In this document: piece by piece, positions 9,006 to 18,621 of the stretch
Layout: each line of letters begins with the position of its first letter
How positions within the stretch are numbered: position 1 is the stretch's first letter
Assembly: GCF_020510565.1 (NCBI RefSeq)
Contig: NZ_CP075189.1
Coordinates: 3,586,501-3,650,500, forward strand
Length of the DNA: 64,000 nucleotides
Reading direction: 5' to 3'
Source of the DNA: Ferribacterium limneticum
Lineage (GTDB): Bacteria; Pseudomonadota; Gammaproteobacteria; Burkholderiales; Rhodocyclaceae
Translations under genes and position numbers: made by a program
The notes under the pieces: model-generated
What the model was told of the DNA's origin: nothing
What the model saw: only the letters and a program-made list of their open reading frames with translations
Databases searched by the model: none

Positions 9006-10163
9006 TCAGTTTATTCCATCGGCCCGGCCGAGCCGCCACAACGAAGTCACCTCGGCGGCCCGTGCCGCGTGCAGCGGATCACTCGCATCCTGCGCCTTGG
9101 GATGTTTCGGCCGGGTATCGAGACGGGCTATGACTTTCAACCCGGCCATCTCGATCCAGCCGAGCAGCTTTTGCCGCGAGCGCAGGCCGAGGTGTTCGGC
9201 GATATCCGAAATAATCAGCCAGCCCTCGCCATCGACCTCCAGATGCGAGGCCAGACGACCGAGAAAACCGCGCAACATGCGCGAGTCCGGATCATAGACC
9301 GCGTACTCGACCGGCGAAGTCGGCTGCGCCGGCAACCACGGTGGATTGCACACAACCAGTTTCGCCCGCCCTTCCGGGAACAGATCGGTCTTCACAAGGC
9401 GGATTGCTGCGGTCAACCCCAATTTTTCGACATTTTCGGAGGCGCAAGCCAAGGCGCGCTCGTTCATGTCGGTCGCGACGATCTGCTTGACACCACGCCG
9501 GGCCAGAATCGCCGCGATGATGCCGGAACCGGTGCCGATATCGAAGGCCAGATCACAATTGGCCGGCAACGGCGCCTTGGCAACGAGATCGACATACTCC
9601 CCGCGCACCGGCGAAAACACGCCGTAATGCGGATAGATGCGCCCCTCCACTGCCGGCACCGGCACGCCCTTCTTGCGCCATTCGTGGGCGCTGACGACAG
9701 CCAGCAACTCGCGTAAAGACAGCACGGAATCCTCGCCAGTCGGCGGCCCGTAAGCCTCGACGCAAGCCTGCCGGACATCCTGCGCTCGCCGTAGCGGAAT
9801 GCTGTAATCGGCAGCGAGCGGCACCAGCAACAGGCCGAGCGCCTGCGCCCGTCGCCCCTGATTCCGGCGATGCAGATCGAATGCCTCGGCTGGCGTTGCC
9901 GGCTTTTTCTGGCTGCCCGACCGCGGTGGACGCTCGGCACGGCGACTCAAGCCCTGCAACAGATGGCGGGCGTTCTGCCAGTCGCCCCGCCACAGCATCG
10001 CCGTTCCCTCGCTGGCCAACTTCCAGGCAGCATCGACACTCAGGCGGTCATCGGCCACGACGACCTTGTCATGCGCCGGCAAGCCAGCCTCGGAGCGCCA
10101 GCGGGCGGATTTGGTCTCACTCCCTTCAAGCCAGGCGATAACAGGAAATTCAGTAGCAGTCAT
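9006..10163 (-). CDS. SAM-dependent methyltransferase (RlmG/RsmC/PrmC-like)
   Basis: A protein of about 385 residues with a class-I methyltransferase domain in its C-terminal half. Motif I is FDIGTGSGIIAAILARRG, followed by the acidic ATDMNERAL, and the catalytic motif is NPPW (LVVCNPPWLPAQ). NPPW/NPPY motifs are typical of enzymes that methylate exocyclic amines of guanine or adenine in RNA, or glutamine in proteins. The N-terminal half (about 150 residues) is not recognised and may be a degenerate methyltransferase-like or RNA-binding domain. Two neighbouring ATGs (10172 and 10163) are possible starts; neither has a clear ribosome-binding site. The exact substrate is not assigned. Confidence 0.8.
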   Translation of the reverse strand: MTATEFPVIAWLEGSETKSARWRSEAGLPAHDKVVVADDRLSVDAAWKLASEGTAMLWRGDWQNARHLLQGLSRRAERPPRSGSQKKPATPAEAFDLHRRNQGRRAQALGLLLVPLAADYSIPLRRAQDVRQACVEAYGPPTGEDSVLSLRELLAVVSAHEWRKKGVPVPAVEGRIYPHYGVFSPVRGEYVDLVAKAPLPANCDLAFDIGTGSGIIAAILARRGVKQIVATDMNERALACASENVEKLGLTAAIRLVKTDLFPEGRAKLVVCNPPWLPAQPTSPVEYAVYDPDSRMLRGFLGRLASHLEVDGEGWLIISDIAEHLGLRSRQKLLGWIEMAGLKVIARLDTRPKHPKAQDASDPLHAARAAEVTSLWRLGRADGIN

Positions 10164-10475
10164 GGGACGCATTGTAGGGCAGAAGCGCAACACCAATCGC
10201 GAGCCGCTCCGATGTGAATATGCCAATCAACGAAACTGTGAATTATTCGATAGTCGATAAAAGCACGCAGGTTAACAATGTCAGCGAATCAGCACATTCG
10301 TCGCAGTACTCACCCCCAGAGGATCAGCCCTGTGGCCATTTCGCCCCCCCTCCCCGCCAGCGGCATCATCGAATCAGCAACCGCATTTTTCGCAAGCAGC
10401 GAGTCAAAAAGCGTCCGTTCAACCCACAGTCCGAGACACCCGGCCAATCCTGACAACAACAAACAGGAACGTGCC
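10164..10475. other. Intergenic region between divergent genes, 312 bases
   Basis: This gap separates the minus-strand methyltransferase from the plus-strand Cds6-like gene. It is richer in A/T around 10205-10275, where promoters for either gene could lie, but I see no clear -35/-10 pair, tRNA or repeat. An in-frame extension of the downstream gene to 10278 is open, but its composition (many Ser, Arg, Pro) does not look like a conserved protein. Confidence 0.5.
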
Positions 10476-11138
10476 ATGGCACGCCGTCTTGAGCAATTAC
10501 AGGCAGCTCTGGGCGAACCGGACGCTTCGGGCACAGCAGCAGACCTCCCAAATACCCCGAAAACAAGCGACACCGGGAAATCCTTCGGGACTGGCTCCCT
10601 CATCCTCACCGCCCTGATTTCCGCCCTGTTTGGCGCAGGAATGATGTGGCTGGGCGCCCCTCACCAACAAGTTCCGGCCACCCCGCCCGTCCCCCTCCTG
10701 ACATTGACAGCGCCCCCGACGGTCGCACCGGCGCCTCCCGAGTCCGCATTGATTGCGCCAGCTACGACAGAAATTAGCGACAAGGCGCAGGTTGGCGAGC
10801 TATTGGCTGGCTGGCGAAACGCGTGGGCACAACGCGACATCGCGAACTACCTGAACGCCTATAGCCAGAAATTTACGCCCGCCGACGGCAGTTCGCGCGA
10901 GGCGTGGGCAGCCGCAAGAACAAAGAAACTCTCGGCCGGCGCCCCGATCGACATCCAGATCCGCGAGCTCGGCATCGAGCGCCTCAACGCCGATCAGTTC
11001 AAGGCCACCTTCCTGCAGGACTATGCCGCGGGCAGCTATCGGGAAATGGCGCGGACCAAGGTTCTGCTGGTCATCCGCGAAAATGGCGAATGGAAAATCG
11101 CCAAGGAATGGATGACTGAAAACAAGATCGCGATGTAA
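10476..11138 (+). CDS. Membrane-anchored protein with Cds6-like (NTF2-fold) domain
   Basis: A 220-residue protein: a short cytoplasmic N-terminus (MARRLEQLQAALGEPDASG), one membrane segment near residues 45-62 (GSLILTALISALFGAGMMWLG), a Pro/Ala-rich linker, and a C-terminal domain of about 110 residues (VGELLAGWRNAWAQRDIANYLNAYSQKF...). This last part resembles the NTF2-like domain found at the end of Cds6-type L,D-transpeptidase family proteins. No transpeptidase domain is present. The start at ATG 10476 has AGGAACG upstream. It is convergent with rnpB, with 21 bases between. A role at the cell wall is inference from the domain only. Confidence 0.75.
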   Translation: MARRLEQLQAALGEPDASGTAADLPNTPKTSDTGKSFGTGSLILTALISALFGAGMMWLGAPHQQVPATPPVPLLTLTAPPTVAPAPPESALIAPATTEISDKAQVGELLAGWRNAWAQRDIANYLNAYSQKFTPADGSSREAWAAARTKKLSAGAPIDIQIRELGIERLNADQFKATFLQDYAAGSYREMARTKVLLVIRENGEWKIAKEWMTENKIAM

Positions 11139-11159
11139 TGCGTAAAACGGTTCAGGATT

Positions 11160-11566
11160 GGAAAGTCGGCCGATAAGCCGGGTTCTGTTCCCCCCTTGCG
11201 GGGTTCGGCAATCATTCCTCTAGGCCTGCCGTTACCGACAGGCTCAAGCAACCTACCCGGAAGCAGCGCGGGCCACGCCTCAGCTTCCCTATTTGGTCTT
11301 GCTCCGGATGGGGTTTACCGTGCCGTCCGCCGTTACCGTGGACGCGGTGAGCTCTTACCTCGCCGTTTCACCCTTACCTGTGCGTCTTGCGACGCCATCG
11401 GCGGTCTATTCTCTGTTGCACTTTCCGTTGCCTTGGGTCGCCCGACTTTCGTCTGGCAACTTATAGCACCCAGCCGTTAACTGGCATCCCGCCCAATGGA
11501 GCCCGGACTTTCCTCCCGGCGCCGAAGTTTCCCCCGGACGCCCAGCGATTGCCTGGCCAACTTTCC
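11160..11566 (-). ncRNA. rnpB: RNase P RNA (class A)
   Basis: The catalytic RNA that matures tRNA 5' ends. On the minus strand the first bases (GGAAAGTTGGCC, 11566-11555) pair with the last (GGCCGACTTTCC, 11171-11160) as helix P1. Conserved blocks are visible: GAGGAAAGTCCGGGCTCC near the 5' side, ACAGGTAAGGGTGAAACGG in the middle, and AACAGAACCCGGCTTATCG near the 3' end. The length of about 407 bases is normal for a bacterial class A RNA. The ends are taken from P1 and may be off by a few bases. No protein gene overlaps it. Confidence 0.96.
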
Positions 11567-11765
11567 GCTGCGGATTATACGCGCCTGCAAGCTAGCCCCG
11601 GGCCGCATTGTGGACACCAATAAAAAGCAGCCGAATCGCATCGCCCGACATCCGATTCGTGAAAAATCTGACAGCCGCTATCGCCATCCATGGCTATGCT
11701 TCGCGTCCGAGCGTCAAAAACAATGCAAAATAGATAGTCGCCGGTTTTTTCTGGAGAACAATTTC

Positions 11766-12323
11766 ATGTCCATGCACAGCGCACTCAGGCGAGCCATCGA
11801 AAAGGGAAATCTTGATGCGGTCAAAGCAGCGCTCGATCACGGCGCCGTGATCGAGGAAGCCGACATGCACGGCGACCCCGGCCTGCCGATGCGGATCGCC
11901 TGTTTCAAGGGCCATGCCGACATCGTGCGCGAACTGATCGAACGCGGGGCCGACATCCATGCTCCCAACGCCCAGGGCGCCGGCGGCCCCATCCGCATGG
12001 CATCCCGGGGCCAGCATACGCATATCGTCGAGCTGCTTTTGGCCCATGGCGCCAAAGTACCAGAAGACCTCCAACTGCCGACCGCCAACGCCGGGGAACG
12101 TCGCAAACGAGGCGAACGAAGAAGGCGGGATATGGGCCCACCGAGCGACATTCGGGAAAGACGCCAGTCGCGCGAACGGCGCGTTACCTCGGTCCGCGAA
12201 GTCGAGTTGTCTGACCGGCAATGGGAACGTTACTTCGCCCAAACACAACCGAGTCCGCGGCCCTCGCATATTCACGATCCGGCCGACACCGTGTCGATGG
12301 TCTTCGACCGCGTCCGCGACTAA
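11766..12323 (+). CDS. Ankyrin-repeat protein with Arg-rich C-terminal half
   Basis: A 185-residue soluble protein. Residues 1-105 contain three ankyrin repeats (SALRRAIEKGNLDAVKAALDHGA; PMRIACFKGHADIVRELIERGADIHAP; IRMASRGQHTHIVELLLAHGAKV), which usually mediate protein binding. Residues 110-150 are strongly basic (GERRKRGERRRRDMGPPSDI, RERRQSRERR), followed by an acidic-to-mixed tail. ATG 11766 has GGAG at 11753-11756. An open frame continues upstream into rnpB but is not coding-like. It is a single gene between rnpB and the Lrp regulator. The partner is unknown; the Arg-rich part could bind nucleic acid. Confidence 0.8.
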   Translation: MSMHSALRRAIEKGNLDAVKAALDHGAVIEEADMHGDPGLPMRIACFKGHADIVRELIERGADIHAPNAQGAGGPIRMASRGQHTHIVELLLAHGAKVPEDLQLPTANAGERRKRGERRRRDMGPPSDIRERRQSRERRVTSVREVELSDRQWERYFAQTQPSPRPSHIHDPADTVSMVFDRVRD

Positions 12324-12368
12324 GTCACACAAGAACAATGCCAGACGAGCCCCATTGCCTGGACACGC

Positions 12369-12830
12369 CTAAGCGGGCAAGGTCGTACGATCGATCACCT
12401 TGCGCAGGACAAAACTGGTGTGCACGCCGGTCACCCCTTGAATGCGCGTGATCTTGTTGAGCAGCAGATCCTGGTAGGCATCCATGTCCCGGACGACCAC
12501 TTTCAACTGATAGTCCGACTGCTGACCGGTGATCAGCAAACACTCCAGCACCTCGGGAATATCACCGATGGCCGTCTCCAGATTGGCGAAACGCTCCGGC
12601 GTGTGCTGATCCATCGAAATGCCGATCAACGCCATGAGCGACAACCCCAGCTTCTTGGCGTCGAGCATGGCGCGGTAGCCGGTAATCAGCCCCGACTCCT
12701 CAAGCACCCGAACCCGGCGCAAGCATGGCGAGGGCGACAGGCCGATGCGATCAGCCAGATCCTGGTTGCTGACACGTCCATCGACTTGCAGGATGGCAAG
12801 AATTTGCCGGTCGTAGCGATCCAGTTCCAT
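12369..12830 (-). CDS. Lrp/AsnC-family transcriptional regulator
   Basis: A 153-residue regulator. The N-terminal helix-turn-helix is at residues 5-60 (DRYDRQILAILQVDGRVSNQDLADRIGLSPSPCLRRVRVLEESGLI) and the C-terminal RAM (ACT-like) effector domain follows (MALIGISMDQHTPERFANLE...). Such proteins usually sense amino acids and bind as dimers or octamers. It is divergent from leuA with 131 bases between the starts, so leucine-pathway control or autoregulation is a reasonable inference. The exact effector is not known. Confidence 0.92.
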   Translation of the reverse strand: MELDRYDRQILAILQVDGRVSNQDLADRIGLSPSPCLRRVRVLEESGLITGYRAMLDAKKLGLSLMALIGISMDQHTPERFANLETAIGDIPEVLECLLITGQQSDYQLKVVVRDMDAYQDLLLNKITRIQGVTGVHTSFVLRKVIDRTTLPA

Positions 12831-12961
12831 AAAATTCCCAATATCAAATAATTACCACAACTTTCTGCCAATAATACATCGAACCAGACATCAATTCGCA
12901 ATCGCCTGCCGGCGCCTTTGGCCTAATATTTCGCTATCGAAAATTTTATCCGGAGCACGCC
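12831..12961. promoter_or_regulatory. Divergent promoter region of the lrp-type gene and leuA
   Basis: The 131-base gap is A/T-rich near 12831-12870 and 12925-12950 (for example CCTAATATTTCGC before leuA). It should hold both promoters and the Lrp-type operator. A GGAG (12952-12955) serves leuA. No single operator sequence is clear enough to name. Confidence 0.5.
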
Positions 12962-14656
12962 ATGATCACCCAGCCCGCCACCAAATACACCGCCTTCCCG
13001 CCGGTCCGCCTCGCTGACCGCCAGTGGCCGAACCGCGTCATCGAGAAGCCGCCGATCTGGATGAGCACCGATCTTCGCGATGGCAACCAGGCGCTTTTCG
13101 AACCGATGAACGCCGAGAAGAAAATGCGCATGTTCAAGACACTTTGCGCCATAGGCTTCAAGGAAATCGAGATCGCCTTTCCCTCGGCCTCGGAAACCGA
13201 ATTCGGCTTCGTACGAGAATTGATCGAAGGCGGCCACATTCCTGACGACGTCACCATCGAAGTCCTCACCCAGGCCCGCGAACACCTCATCCGCCGCACC
13301 TTCGAATCGATCAAGGGCGCCAAGCAGGCTATCGTCCACGTCTATAACGCCACCTGCAAAACCTTCCGCGACAACGTTTTCGGCATGAGCAAGGCAGAAG
13401 TCGTCAGCATGGCCGTTGATGCCGTCAAGCTCATCCGCCAGCTTGCCGATGAAATGCCGGAAACGAAGATCACGCTCCAGTACAGCCCGGAACTTTTCAC
13501 TGCCACCGAACTCGATTTCGCCCTCGAGGTCTGCGATGCCGTGACCGCCACCTGGGGGGCCACGCCGGAATGCAAGGTCATCCTCAACCTCCCGACCACT
13601 GTCGAAATCGCCACACCGAACATTTACGCCGACCAGATCGAGTGGATGCACAAGAATCTCGCCCGCCGCGACAGCGTGCTCATCAGCCTCCACCCGCACA
13701 ATGACCGCGGCACGGCCGTCGCTGCCGCCGAACTCGGCCTCATGGCCGGCGCCGACCGCGTCGAGGGTTGTCTTTTCGGCAATGGCGAGCGGACCGGCAA
13801 TGTGGACCTCGTCACCCTCGCCCTCAACATGTACACGCAGGGCGTTCATCCCGGCCTCGATTTCTCGGACATCAATGCCATCGCCCGCACCGTCGAACAC
13901 TGCACCCAGCTCCCAATCCATCCGCGCCACCCGTACGTCGGGGATCTCGTTTTCACGGCCTTCTCCGGCTCCCACCAGGATGCCATCAAGAAGGGGTTCT
14001 CGGCTCAAGAGGCAGACGAGCAATGGGCGGTGCCCTATCTTCCGATCGATCCGGCCGATGTCGGCCGTTCATACGACTCGGTCATTCGGGTGAACAGCCA
14101 GTCGGGCAAAGGTGGCATCGCCTATCTCATGGAAACCGAGCACGGCGTGGTCATGCCGCGCCGTTTGCAGGTCGAGTTCTCGGGCGTCGTCCAGCAGCAT
14201 ACCGACGCCCATGGCGGCGAAGTAAGCGCTGACGGCATCTGGACCATGTTCGCCAAGACCTACCTCGACGCAGCCAGCCCGATCCGCTACCGCGAACATC
14301 ACCTTTTCGAGCATGGCAGCGCCCAGGGCATTCGTCTCAACATCGATATCGATGGCACGCCGCATATTCTCACCGGCGAGGGCAACGGTCCGATCAATGC
14401 CGCGGTACACGCCTTGCAGAGTGCCGGCATCAACATCCAGGTGCGCAGCTACGAGGAACGTTCGATGGTACCGATGGGCGAGGACGGCAACGCCCGGGCC
14501 TGCGCCTTCATGGAGGTGGCTGGCAAAGACAGCGGCGAGTGCTACGGTGTCGGCGTCGACAGCAATATCGTCACCGCCTCGATCAAGGCCTTGCTGAGTG
14601 GTGTCAATCGCCTCGGCGTCATGCAGATGCGCGGAGAGCAACCGCAGGCCGCCTGA
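12962..14656 (+). CDS. leuA: 2-isopropylmalate synthase (long form)
   Basis: First committed enzyme of leucine synthesis: acetyl-CoA plus 2-oxoisovalerate gives 2-isopropylmalate. The 564-residue product is of the longer LeuA type. The TIM-barrel domain starts with [13 protein letters not shown], carrying the R-D-G-N-Q signature, and has the metal-binding [16 protein letters not shown]. The C-terminal LeuA dimerisation/allosteric domain follows from about residue 425 ([17 protein letters not shown]...). It is transcribed away from an Lrp-type regulator and followed by an 11-bp inverted repeat. Leucine feedback through the C-terminal domain is known for the family. Confidence 0.96.
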   Translation: MITQPATKYTAFPPVRLADRQWPNRVIEKPPIWMSTDLRDGNQALFEPMNAEKKMRMFKTLCAIGFKEIEIAFPSASETEFGFVRELIEGGHIPDDVTIEVLTQAREHLIRRTFESIKGAKQAIVHVYNATCKTFRDNVFGMSKAEVVSMAVDAVKLIRQLADEMPETKITLQYSPELFTATELDFALEVCDAVTATWGATPECKVILNLPTTVEIATPNIYADQIEWMHKNLARRDSVLISLHPHNDRGTAVAAAELGLMAGADRVEGCLFGNGERTGNVDLVTLALNMYTQGVHPGLDFSDINAIARTVEHCTQLPIHPRHPYVGDLVFTAFSGSHQDAIKKGFSAQEADEQWAVPYLPIDPADVGRSYDSVIRVNSQSGKGGIAYLMETEHGVVMPRRLQVEFSGVVQQHTDAHGGEVSADGIWTMFAKTYLDAASPIRYREHHLFEHGSAQGIRLNIDIDGTPHILTGEGNGPINAAVHALQSAGINIQVRSYEERSMVPMGEDGNARACAFMEVAGKDSGECYGVGVDSNIVTASIKALLSGVNRLGVMQMRGEQPQAA

Positions 14657-14666
14657 AACGCCCCAA

Positions 14667-14696
14667 AATCCCTTGCCAAAACACCGGCAAGGGATT
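14667..14696 (+). terminator. Inverted repeat after leuA
   Basis: AATCCCTTGCC (14667-14677) and GGCAAGGGATT (14686-14696) are perfect 11-base arms with an 8-base loop. The following sequence is only moderately T-rich (GAATATTCGGCGCTTTTC), so efficient termination is uncertain. Confidence 0.6.
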
Positions 14697-14947
14697 GAAT
14701 ATTCGGCGCTTTTCATTTCCGTCCCTTGCCACACATGGGATCGGCGCGTAAGATGCTGGCTTCGTCGGAGTAAAAATATCCGACTCCACCGTTCTGCCCG
14801 CGTAAATGCCGTTCCTCTGCCGCCCCGTCAATCGACGATTTCCGGCACGCCGAAGTCACCATTTCCCGTCGCAAAGCGCTGTTTCATTGCTCGCCCGAGC
14901 CTGTCCGGATTGCCGGATATCGGACGATCATCACTTTCGGGGAATAA

Positions 14948-15835
14948 ATGGTCCGCATTCAGTTCACTATCGATCTTCACTATGAACTGGGTTTTCAGGG
15001 CGCCGATTTCGTTTTCAACATCCACGCGGCCAAGACGGCCAGCCAGACGATCATCAACGAACAGTTGATCATCAGTCAGCAGGTTCCGCACACGATTCAG
15101 ACCGACCCGGCGACCTGCACCCGCTACCTGCGCCTGACCGGCGCCCCCGGTCCGCTGCATATCAGCTACAAGGCCGTGCTTGACATCAAACAGCAGGTCG
15201 ACCAGCCCGACCTGATCCAGGAAACGCCGATCGCCAAGCTCCCGCTGTCGGCCCTGACCTACATCTATCCGAGCCGCTACTGCCAGTCCGACCGGCTGGC
15301 AGCTCTGGCGATGAGCGAGTTCGGCCATCTGCCCAAGGGCTACCGCCGGGTCGAAGCCATCCGCAACTGGGTCAACAAGCATGTGACCTTCAAGGGCAAC
15401 ACCACCAATTCAGCCACTGCCGCGCTCGATACGCTGATTGACCGGGTGGGCGTCTGCCGCGACTTCGCGCACCTGATGATCGCCATCTGCCGCGCCCTGA
15501 ACATTCCGGCCCGTTTTACCACCGGTATCGATTACGGTGCCGACCCGTTGCTGGGCCCGACCGATTTCCATGCCTACGTCGAGGTCTTCCTCGGCGACCG
15601 CTGGTATCTGTTCGACCCGTCCGGCACGGCGATCCCGATGGGCTTTGTCCGTCTGGCCACCGGCCGCGATGCCGCCGACGTATCCTTTGCGACCATCTTC
15701 GGCGGCGTTCTCTCGCCACCGCCGGTGATCACCATCAGCGCCATCACCGAAGCCGGCCAGCCGTGGGAATTACCGCGCCACCGGCACGAGGCGCTTTCTA
15801 CCGACGCGGCACCAGCCGCCGTCACCACCCCCTGA
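14948..15835 (+). CDS. Transglutaminase-like cysteine protease-fold protein
   Basis: A 295-residue protein with the bacterial transglutaminase-like N-terminal beta domain (MVRIQFTIDLHYELGFQGAD...) and a catalytic core. The triad is visible: Cys in RVGVCRDFAHLM (about residue 160), His in TDFHAYVEVFL (about 200) and Asp in WYLFDPSG (about 215). No signal peptide is present, so it acts in the cytoplasm. Relatives hydrolyse or cross-link peptide side chains; the substrate is unknown. It precedes infA by 30 bases and may share its transcript. ATG 14948 is closely preceded by GGGGAATAA. Confidence 0.88.
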   Translation: MVRIQFTIDLHYELGFQGADFVFNIHAAKTASQTIINEQLIISQQVPHTIQTDPATCTRYLRLTGAPGPLHISYKAVLDIKQQVDQPDLIQETPIAKLPLSALTYIYPSRYCQSDRLAALAMSEFGHLPKGYRRVEAIRNWVNKHVTFKGNTTNSATAALDTLIDRVGVCRDFAHLMIAICRALNIPARFTTGIDYGADPLLGPTDFHAYVEVFLGDRWYLFDPSGTAIPMGFVRLATGRDAADVSFATIFGGVLSPPPVITISAITEAGQPWELPRHRHEALSTDAAPAAVTTP

Positions 15836-15865
15836 ACATTTTTTACGATTACTGGAGTACAACAC

Positions 15866-16126
15866 TTGGCAAAAGAAGAACTACTGGAAATGCAAGGCGT
15901 CGTCGAAGACGTGCTTCCGGATGGTCGTTTCCGCGTGACGCTGGAAAACGGTCACGTGATGATCGCCTACACGGCCGGCAAGATGAAGAAGAACCACATC
16001 CGCATTCTGCTCGGTGACAAAGTGACGCTGGAGCTGTCGCCCTACGACCTGACCAAGGGTCGCATCACGTTCCGCCACATCGAAAACCGCGGCTCGCCGA
16101 TGCCGCAGCAACGCCGCCGCTACTAA
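15866..16126 (+). CDS. infA: Translation initiation factor IF-1
   Basis: An OB-fold protein that binds the 30S A site during initiation. The 86-residue product ([20 protein letters not shown]...) has the full S1/OB domain with [20 protein letters not shown] and a basic tail (MPQQRRRY). It is longer than the usual 72 residues because of this tail. The apparent start codon is TTG (15866) with GGAG 9 bases before it. Many betaproteobacteria have a second infA outside the ribosomal protein operons, and this location suggests that copy. It is convergent with the DUF3025 gene, with the stops overlapping by 4 bases. Confidence 0.93.
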   Translation: MAKEELLEMQGVVEDVLPDGRFRVTLENGHVMIAYTAGKMKKNHIRILLGDKVTLELSPYDLTKGRITFRHIENRGSPMPQQRRRY

Positions 16127-16902
16127 GCAGCCGGTTTTGCCGTCGCCCGACGGCCTGGCCTGAACTGCCAGGTATCGTCGTAGTACGCCGGATCTTCGCT
16201 GTCCGGCGTAACGCCAGGAATCCCCAGCAAGGGTAGCGGTTGAAAATCGCGAGGCCGGGTGTAACGACCGCTGATCAAATCGGCGGCCAGAAGCTTGTCG
16301 ACCGCAGCAAGCTGCTCTGAATCGCCCATCTCAAGCCAAGCCTCGCTCACTTCGTAGAGCACCGCCTTGGCCGTCAGGCCGCGAAAAGGCCTGAGCATCT
16401 GCTCGTAGGTGGCGTGGCCGAAAATCACGAAACGCATGCAGCGAATCACCTCGGCGCGTCGCTCGACGAACAATTCCTTCCACTGGAAATTACGCAGCAG
16501 CTCAAGCAGTTCCGGCTGACTGGACAACACGACGATGCCGCATTCGTCGAAGTGGGTCAGCGCATCGCGGGTCGTGCCGCGCGCCTCGCCCGGCGCCTGC
16601 ATGGCGCGCATGTGAGCGGCGCTGACAGCAATCTTGGTTTGCGGAAAACGGAGCCAGACCAGGGCATTGAAGAAGTCATGCCAGTTGTCGGGTCGGGTTT
16701 CGACTTCGCCGCTGTCCCAGATCCGGCATTCGTAGACCAGGCCATCAGGACGCGGCGGGACGAAACGGATGCGCTGGCCGTTCGCGGCATGAATGGGAAA
16801 CTGTTCGGCCAGTTCGGCTACCGCCGAGGCGTCCGGCATTTGCGGCAGGCGATCCAGCCACGGCCGTAGCGGATTGAACAGCGGCGACGCGTAAAGACTC
16901 AC
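16123..16902 (-). CDS. DUF3025 domain protein
   Basis: A 259-residue soluble protein that matches the DUF3025 family by its typical pattern: [44 protein letters not shown] near residues 43-86, then [22 protein letters not shown] and [12 protein letters not shown]. The W-H-D-x-F-N-A-x-V-W-L-x-F-P block is the hallmark. No catalytic role is known. It is the last gene of a minus-strand set with pyrC and a small lipoprotein, and its start overlaps the lipoprotein stop by 4 bases. Confidence 0.88.
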   Translation of the reverse strand: MSLYASPLFNPLRPWLDRLPQMPDASAVAELAEQFPIHAANGQRIRFVPPRPDGLVYECRIWDSGEVETRPDNWHDFFNALVWLRFPQTKIAVSAAHMRAMQAPGEARGTTRDALTHFDECGIVVLSSQPELLELLRNFQWKELFVERRAEVIRCMRFVIFGHATYEQMLRPFRGLTAKAVLYEVSEAWLEMGDSEQLAAVDKLLAADLISGRYTRPRDFQPLPLLGIPGVTPDSEDPAYYDDTWQFRPGRRATAKPAA

Positions 16903-17336
16903 TCGTCAGCCGACGATTCGCCTTGCTCTTCCTTGACGAAAACCAGCTCGCCCTTCTTGACGCGGAAGGAACCCATCAGCTGGCCCATGCCTTCGGGCGG
17001 TTCGCTGTCCATTTTGGCGAAGCTCTCGCAGGTCTGCGTTTCGGTGGCGAACATTTTTTTGCCAGCCTTGATGATGAAAGCCCCGGACGGTACCTGATAA
17101 ACCTCGACCCTGGTCTTTTCCGTAGCCGCCCCCAGACTGTGCCGACGCATGCAGGCCGGCATCCGCGAAACAACCATGTACAACTCGACCTTGCTGTCCC
17201 AGAAATACGGCTGTTCACGAATCAGCGACAGCACGTGCTCGCGGGTGTTGTCGATTTCATACGTCGCGCCGTCGTTGACGCAGGCGGTGAGTAGCGGAGC
17301 GGCCAGCAGCGGCAGCAGGAGGTGGCGCAGACGCAT
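16899..17336 (-). CDS. Small predicted lipoprotein of unknown function
   Basis: A 145-residue protein with signal peptide MRLRHLLLPLLAAPLLTACVNDG; the lipobox LTAC places the lipidated Cys at residue 19. The mature part has two further Cys residues (MPACMRRHS and TQTCESFAKMD) and no recognised domain. It is exported to the envelope. It lies 11 bases after pyrC and overlaps the DUF3025 gene by 4 bases, so the three genes are one unit. I do not assign a function. Confidence 0.8.
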   Translation of the reverse strand: MRLRHLLLPLLAAPLLTACVNDGATYEIDNTREHVLSLIREQPYFWDSKVELYMVVSRMPACMRRHSLGAATEKTRVEVYQVPSGAFIIKAGKKMFATETQTCESFAKMDSEPPEGMGQLMGSFRVKKGELVFVKEEQGESSADE

Positions 17337-17347
17337 GATGGTTTTCC

Positions 17348-18379
17348 TCAGAGCATTTTCCAGGACAGCGTTTCGCCAGCGCGCAGCGGAACGATCGTAT
17401 CAGTACTGATGTAGGGGTAGTCGGCCGGCACGGTCCAGTCCTGTTTGGCCAGCGTGATCTTGCCGCTGTTGCGCGGCAGGCCATACCAATCGGGGCCATT
17501 CAAGCTGGCGAAGGCTTCGAGCTTATCCAGCGCCCCGGCCTGTTCGAAGGCTTCGGCATAGAGCTCCATGGCGGCATAGGCGGTATAACAGCCGGCGCAG
17601 CCGCAGGCGGCCTCCTTGGCGCCCTTGGCGTGCGGCGCCGAATCGGTGCCGAGGAAGAATTTCGGATTGCCGGAAATCGCCGCGGCAACCAGTGCCTCGC
17701 GGTGCGTTTCGCGCTTGAGCACGGGCAGGCAGTACCAGTGCGGCCGGACGCCGCCCTGGAAGATGGCGTTGCGGTTGTAGAGCAGGTGATGGGCGGTGAT
17801 GGTCGCTGCCACGGTCAACCCGGAATTTTGCACAAAATCGGAAGCATCCTTGGTCGTGATGTGCTCCATGACCACCTTGAGCTGCGGAAAACGCTGAGTC
17901 AGCGGCAGCAGTACGGTATCGATGAAGACCTTTTCGCGGTCGAAGAGATCGATTTTCGGGTCGGTCACTTCGCCATGCACGAGCAGCGGCAGGCCGACGC
18001 GCTCCATTTCGGCCAGCGCGTCGTAGGCCTTGGCGATGTCGGTCAGGCCGGCGTCGGAATTGGTCGTCGCCCCGGCCGGGTAGAGCTTGACTGCCTTGAC
18101 GAAGCCGGAAGCGGCAGCCTTGGCGACTTCGCTGGCCGGCGTGTTGTCGGTCAGGTAGAGCGTCATGAGCGGCTCGAAGCTGGCGCCTGCCGGCAGCGCC
18201 GCGACGATGCGGTCACGGTAGGCGGCCGCCTGATCGACGGTGGTCACTGGCGGCTTGAGGTTGGGCATGACAATGGCCCGGCCAAACTGGGCGGCCGTGT
18301 GGGCAAGGACGGAAGCCAGGGCTTCGCCGTCGCGCAGGTGAAGGTGCCAGTCGTCGGGGCGAGTGATGGTGATCTGCAT
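17348..18379 (-). CDS. pyrC: Dihydroorotase
   Basis: Catalyses reversible cyclisation of N-carbamoyl-aspartate to dihydroorotate in pyrimidine synthesis. The 343-residue product is the E. coli PyrC type. The metal-binding HLHLRDG is at the N-terminus ([17 protein letters not shown]). The carboxylated Lys is in [17 protein letters not shown], and metal-binding histidines occur in LLVHGEV and [18 protein letters not shown] holds the catalytic Asp. The ATG at 18379 begins at the conserved N-terminus; a longer upstream frame is not conserved. Residues [14 protein letters not shown] include a copy of the dispersed 31-base motif. Confidence 0.96.
   Translation of the reverse strand: MQITITRPDDWHLHLRDGEALASVLAHTAAQFGRAIVMPNLKPPVTTVDQAAAYRDRIVAALPAGASFEPLMTLYLTDNTPASEVAKAAASGFVKAVKLYPAGATTNSDAGLTDIAKAYDALAEMERVGLPLLVHGEVTDPKIDLFDREKVFIDTVLLPLTQRFPQLKVVMEHITTKDASDFVQNSGLTVAATITAHHLLYNRNAIFQGGVRPHWYCLPVLKRETHREALVAAAISGNPKFFLGTDSAPHAKGAKEAACGCAGCYTAYAAMELYAEAFEQAGALDKLEAFASLNGPDWYGLPRNSGKITLAKQDWTVPADYPYISTDTIVPLRAGETLSWKML
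17809..17840 (+). repeat. Dispersed uptake-signal-like motif, copy 2
   Basis: Plus strand: core CCACGGTCAACC with one extra C, then CGG, AATTTT, GCAC and AAAATCG. It lies within pyrC (minus strand), in the frame reading [10 protein letters not shown]. Core and both A/T tracts are present. Confidence 0.75.
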
Positions 18380-18621
18380 GACGGTTCTCGGGTCGGTTTG
18401 CAGTAATTTTAACAGGCTGCCCGGCGTAGTCGGGACGATTCGCCACAACAGAACCAGCTCACTTTTTGCAAACCAGCCACAAAGCTTTACAAAATGACAA
18501 GCGCAAACTGTTAATCTGGGTGTGCCGATTTCTCTACATCCCGGTTGCCGGGAGGAACCCCACCTAGGCCGCCCACGCATTCTGGACATCGGCGCCAAAA
18601 AAATCCGGTTATCAGACTGCC

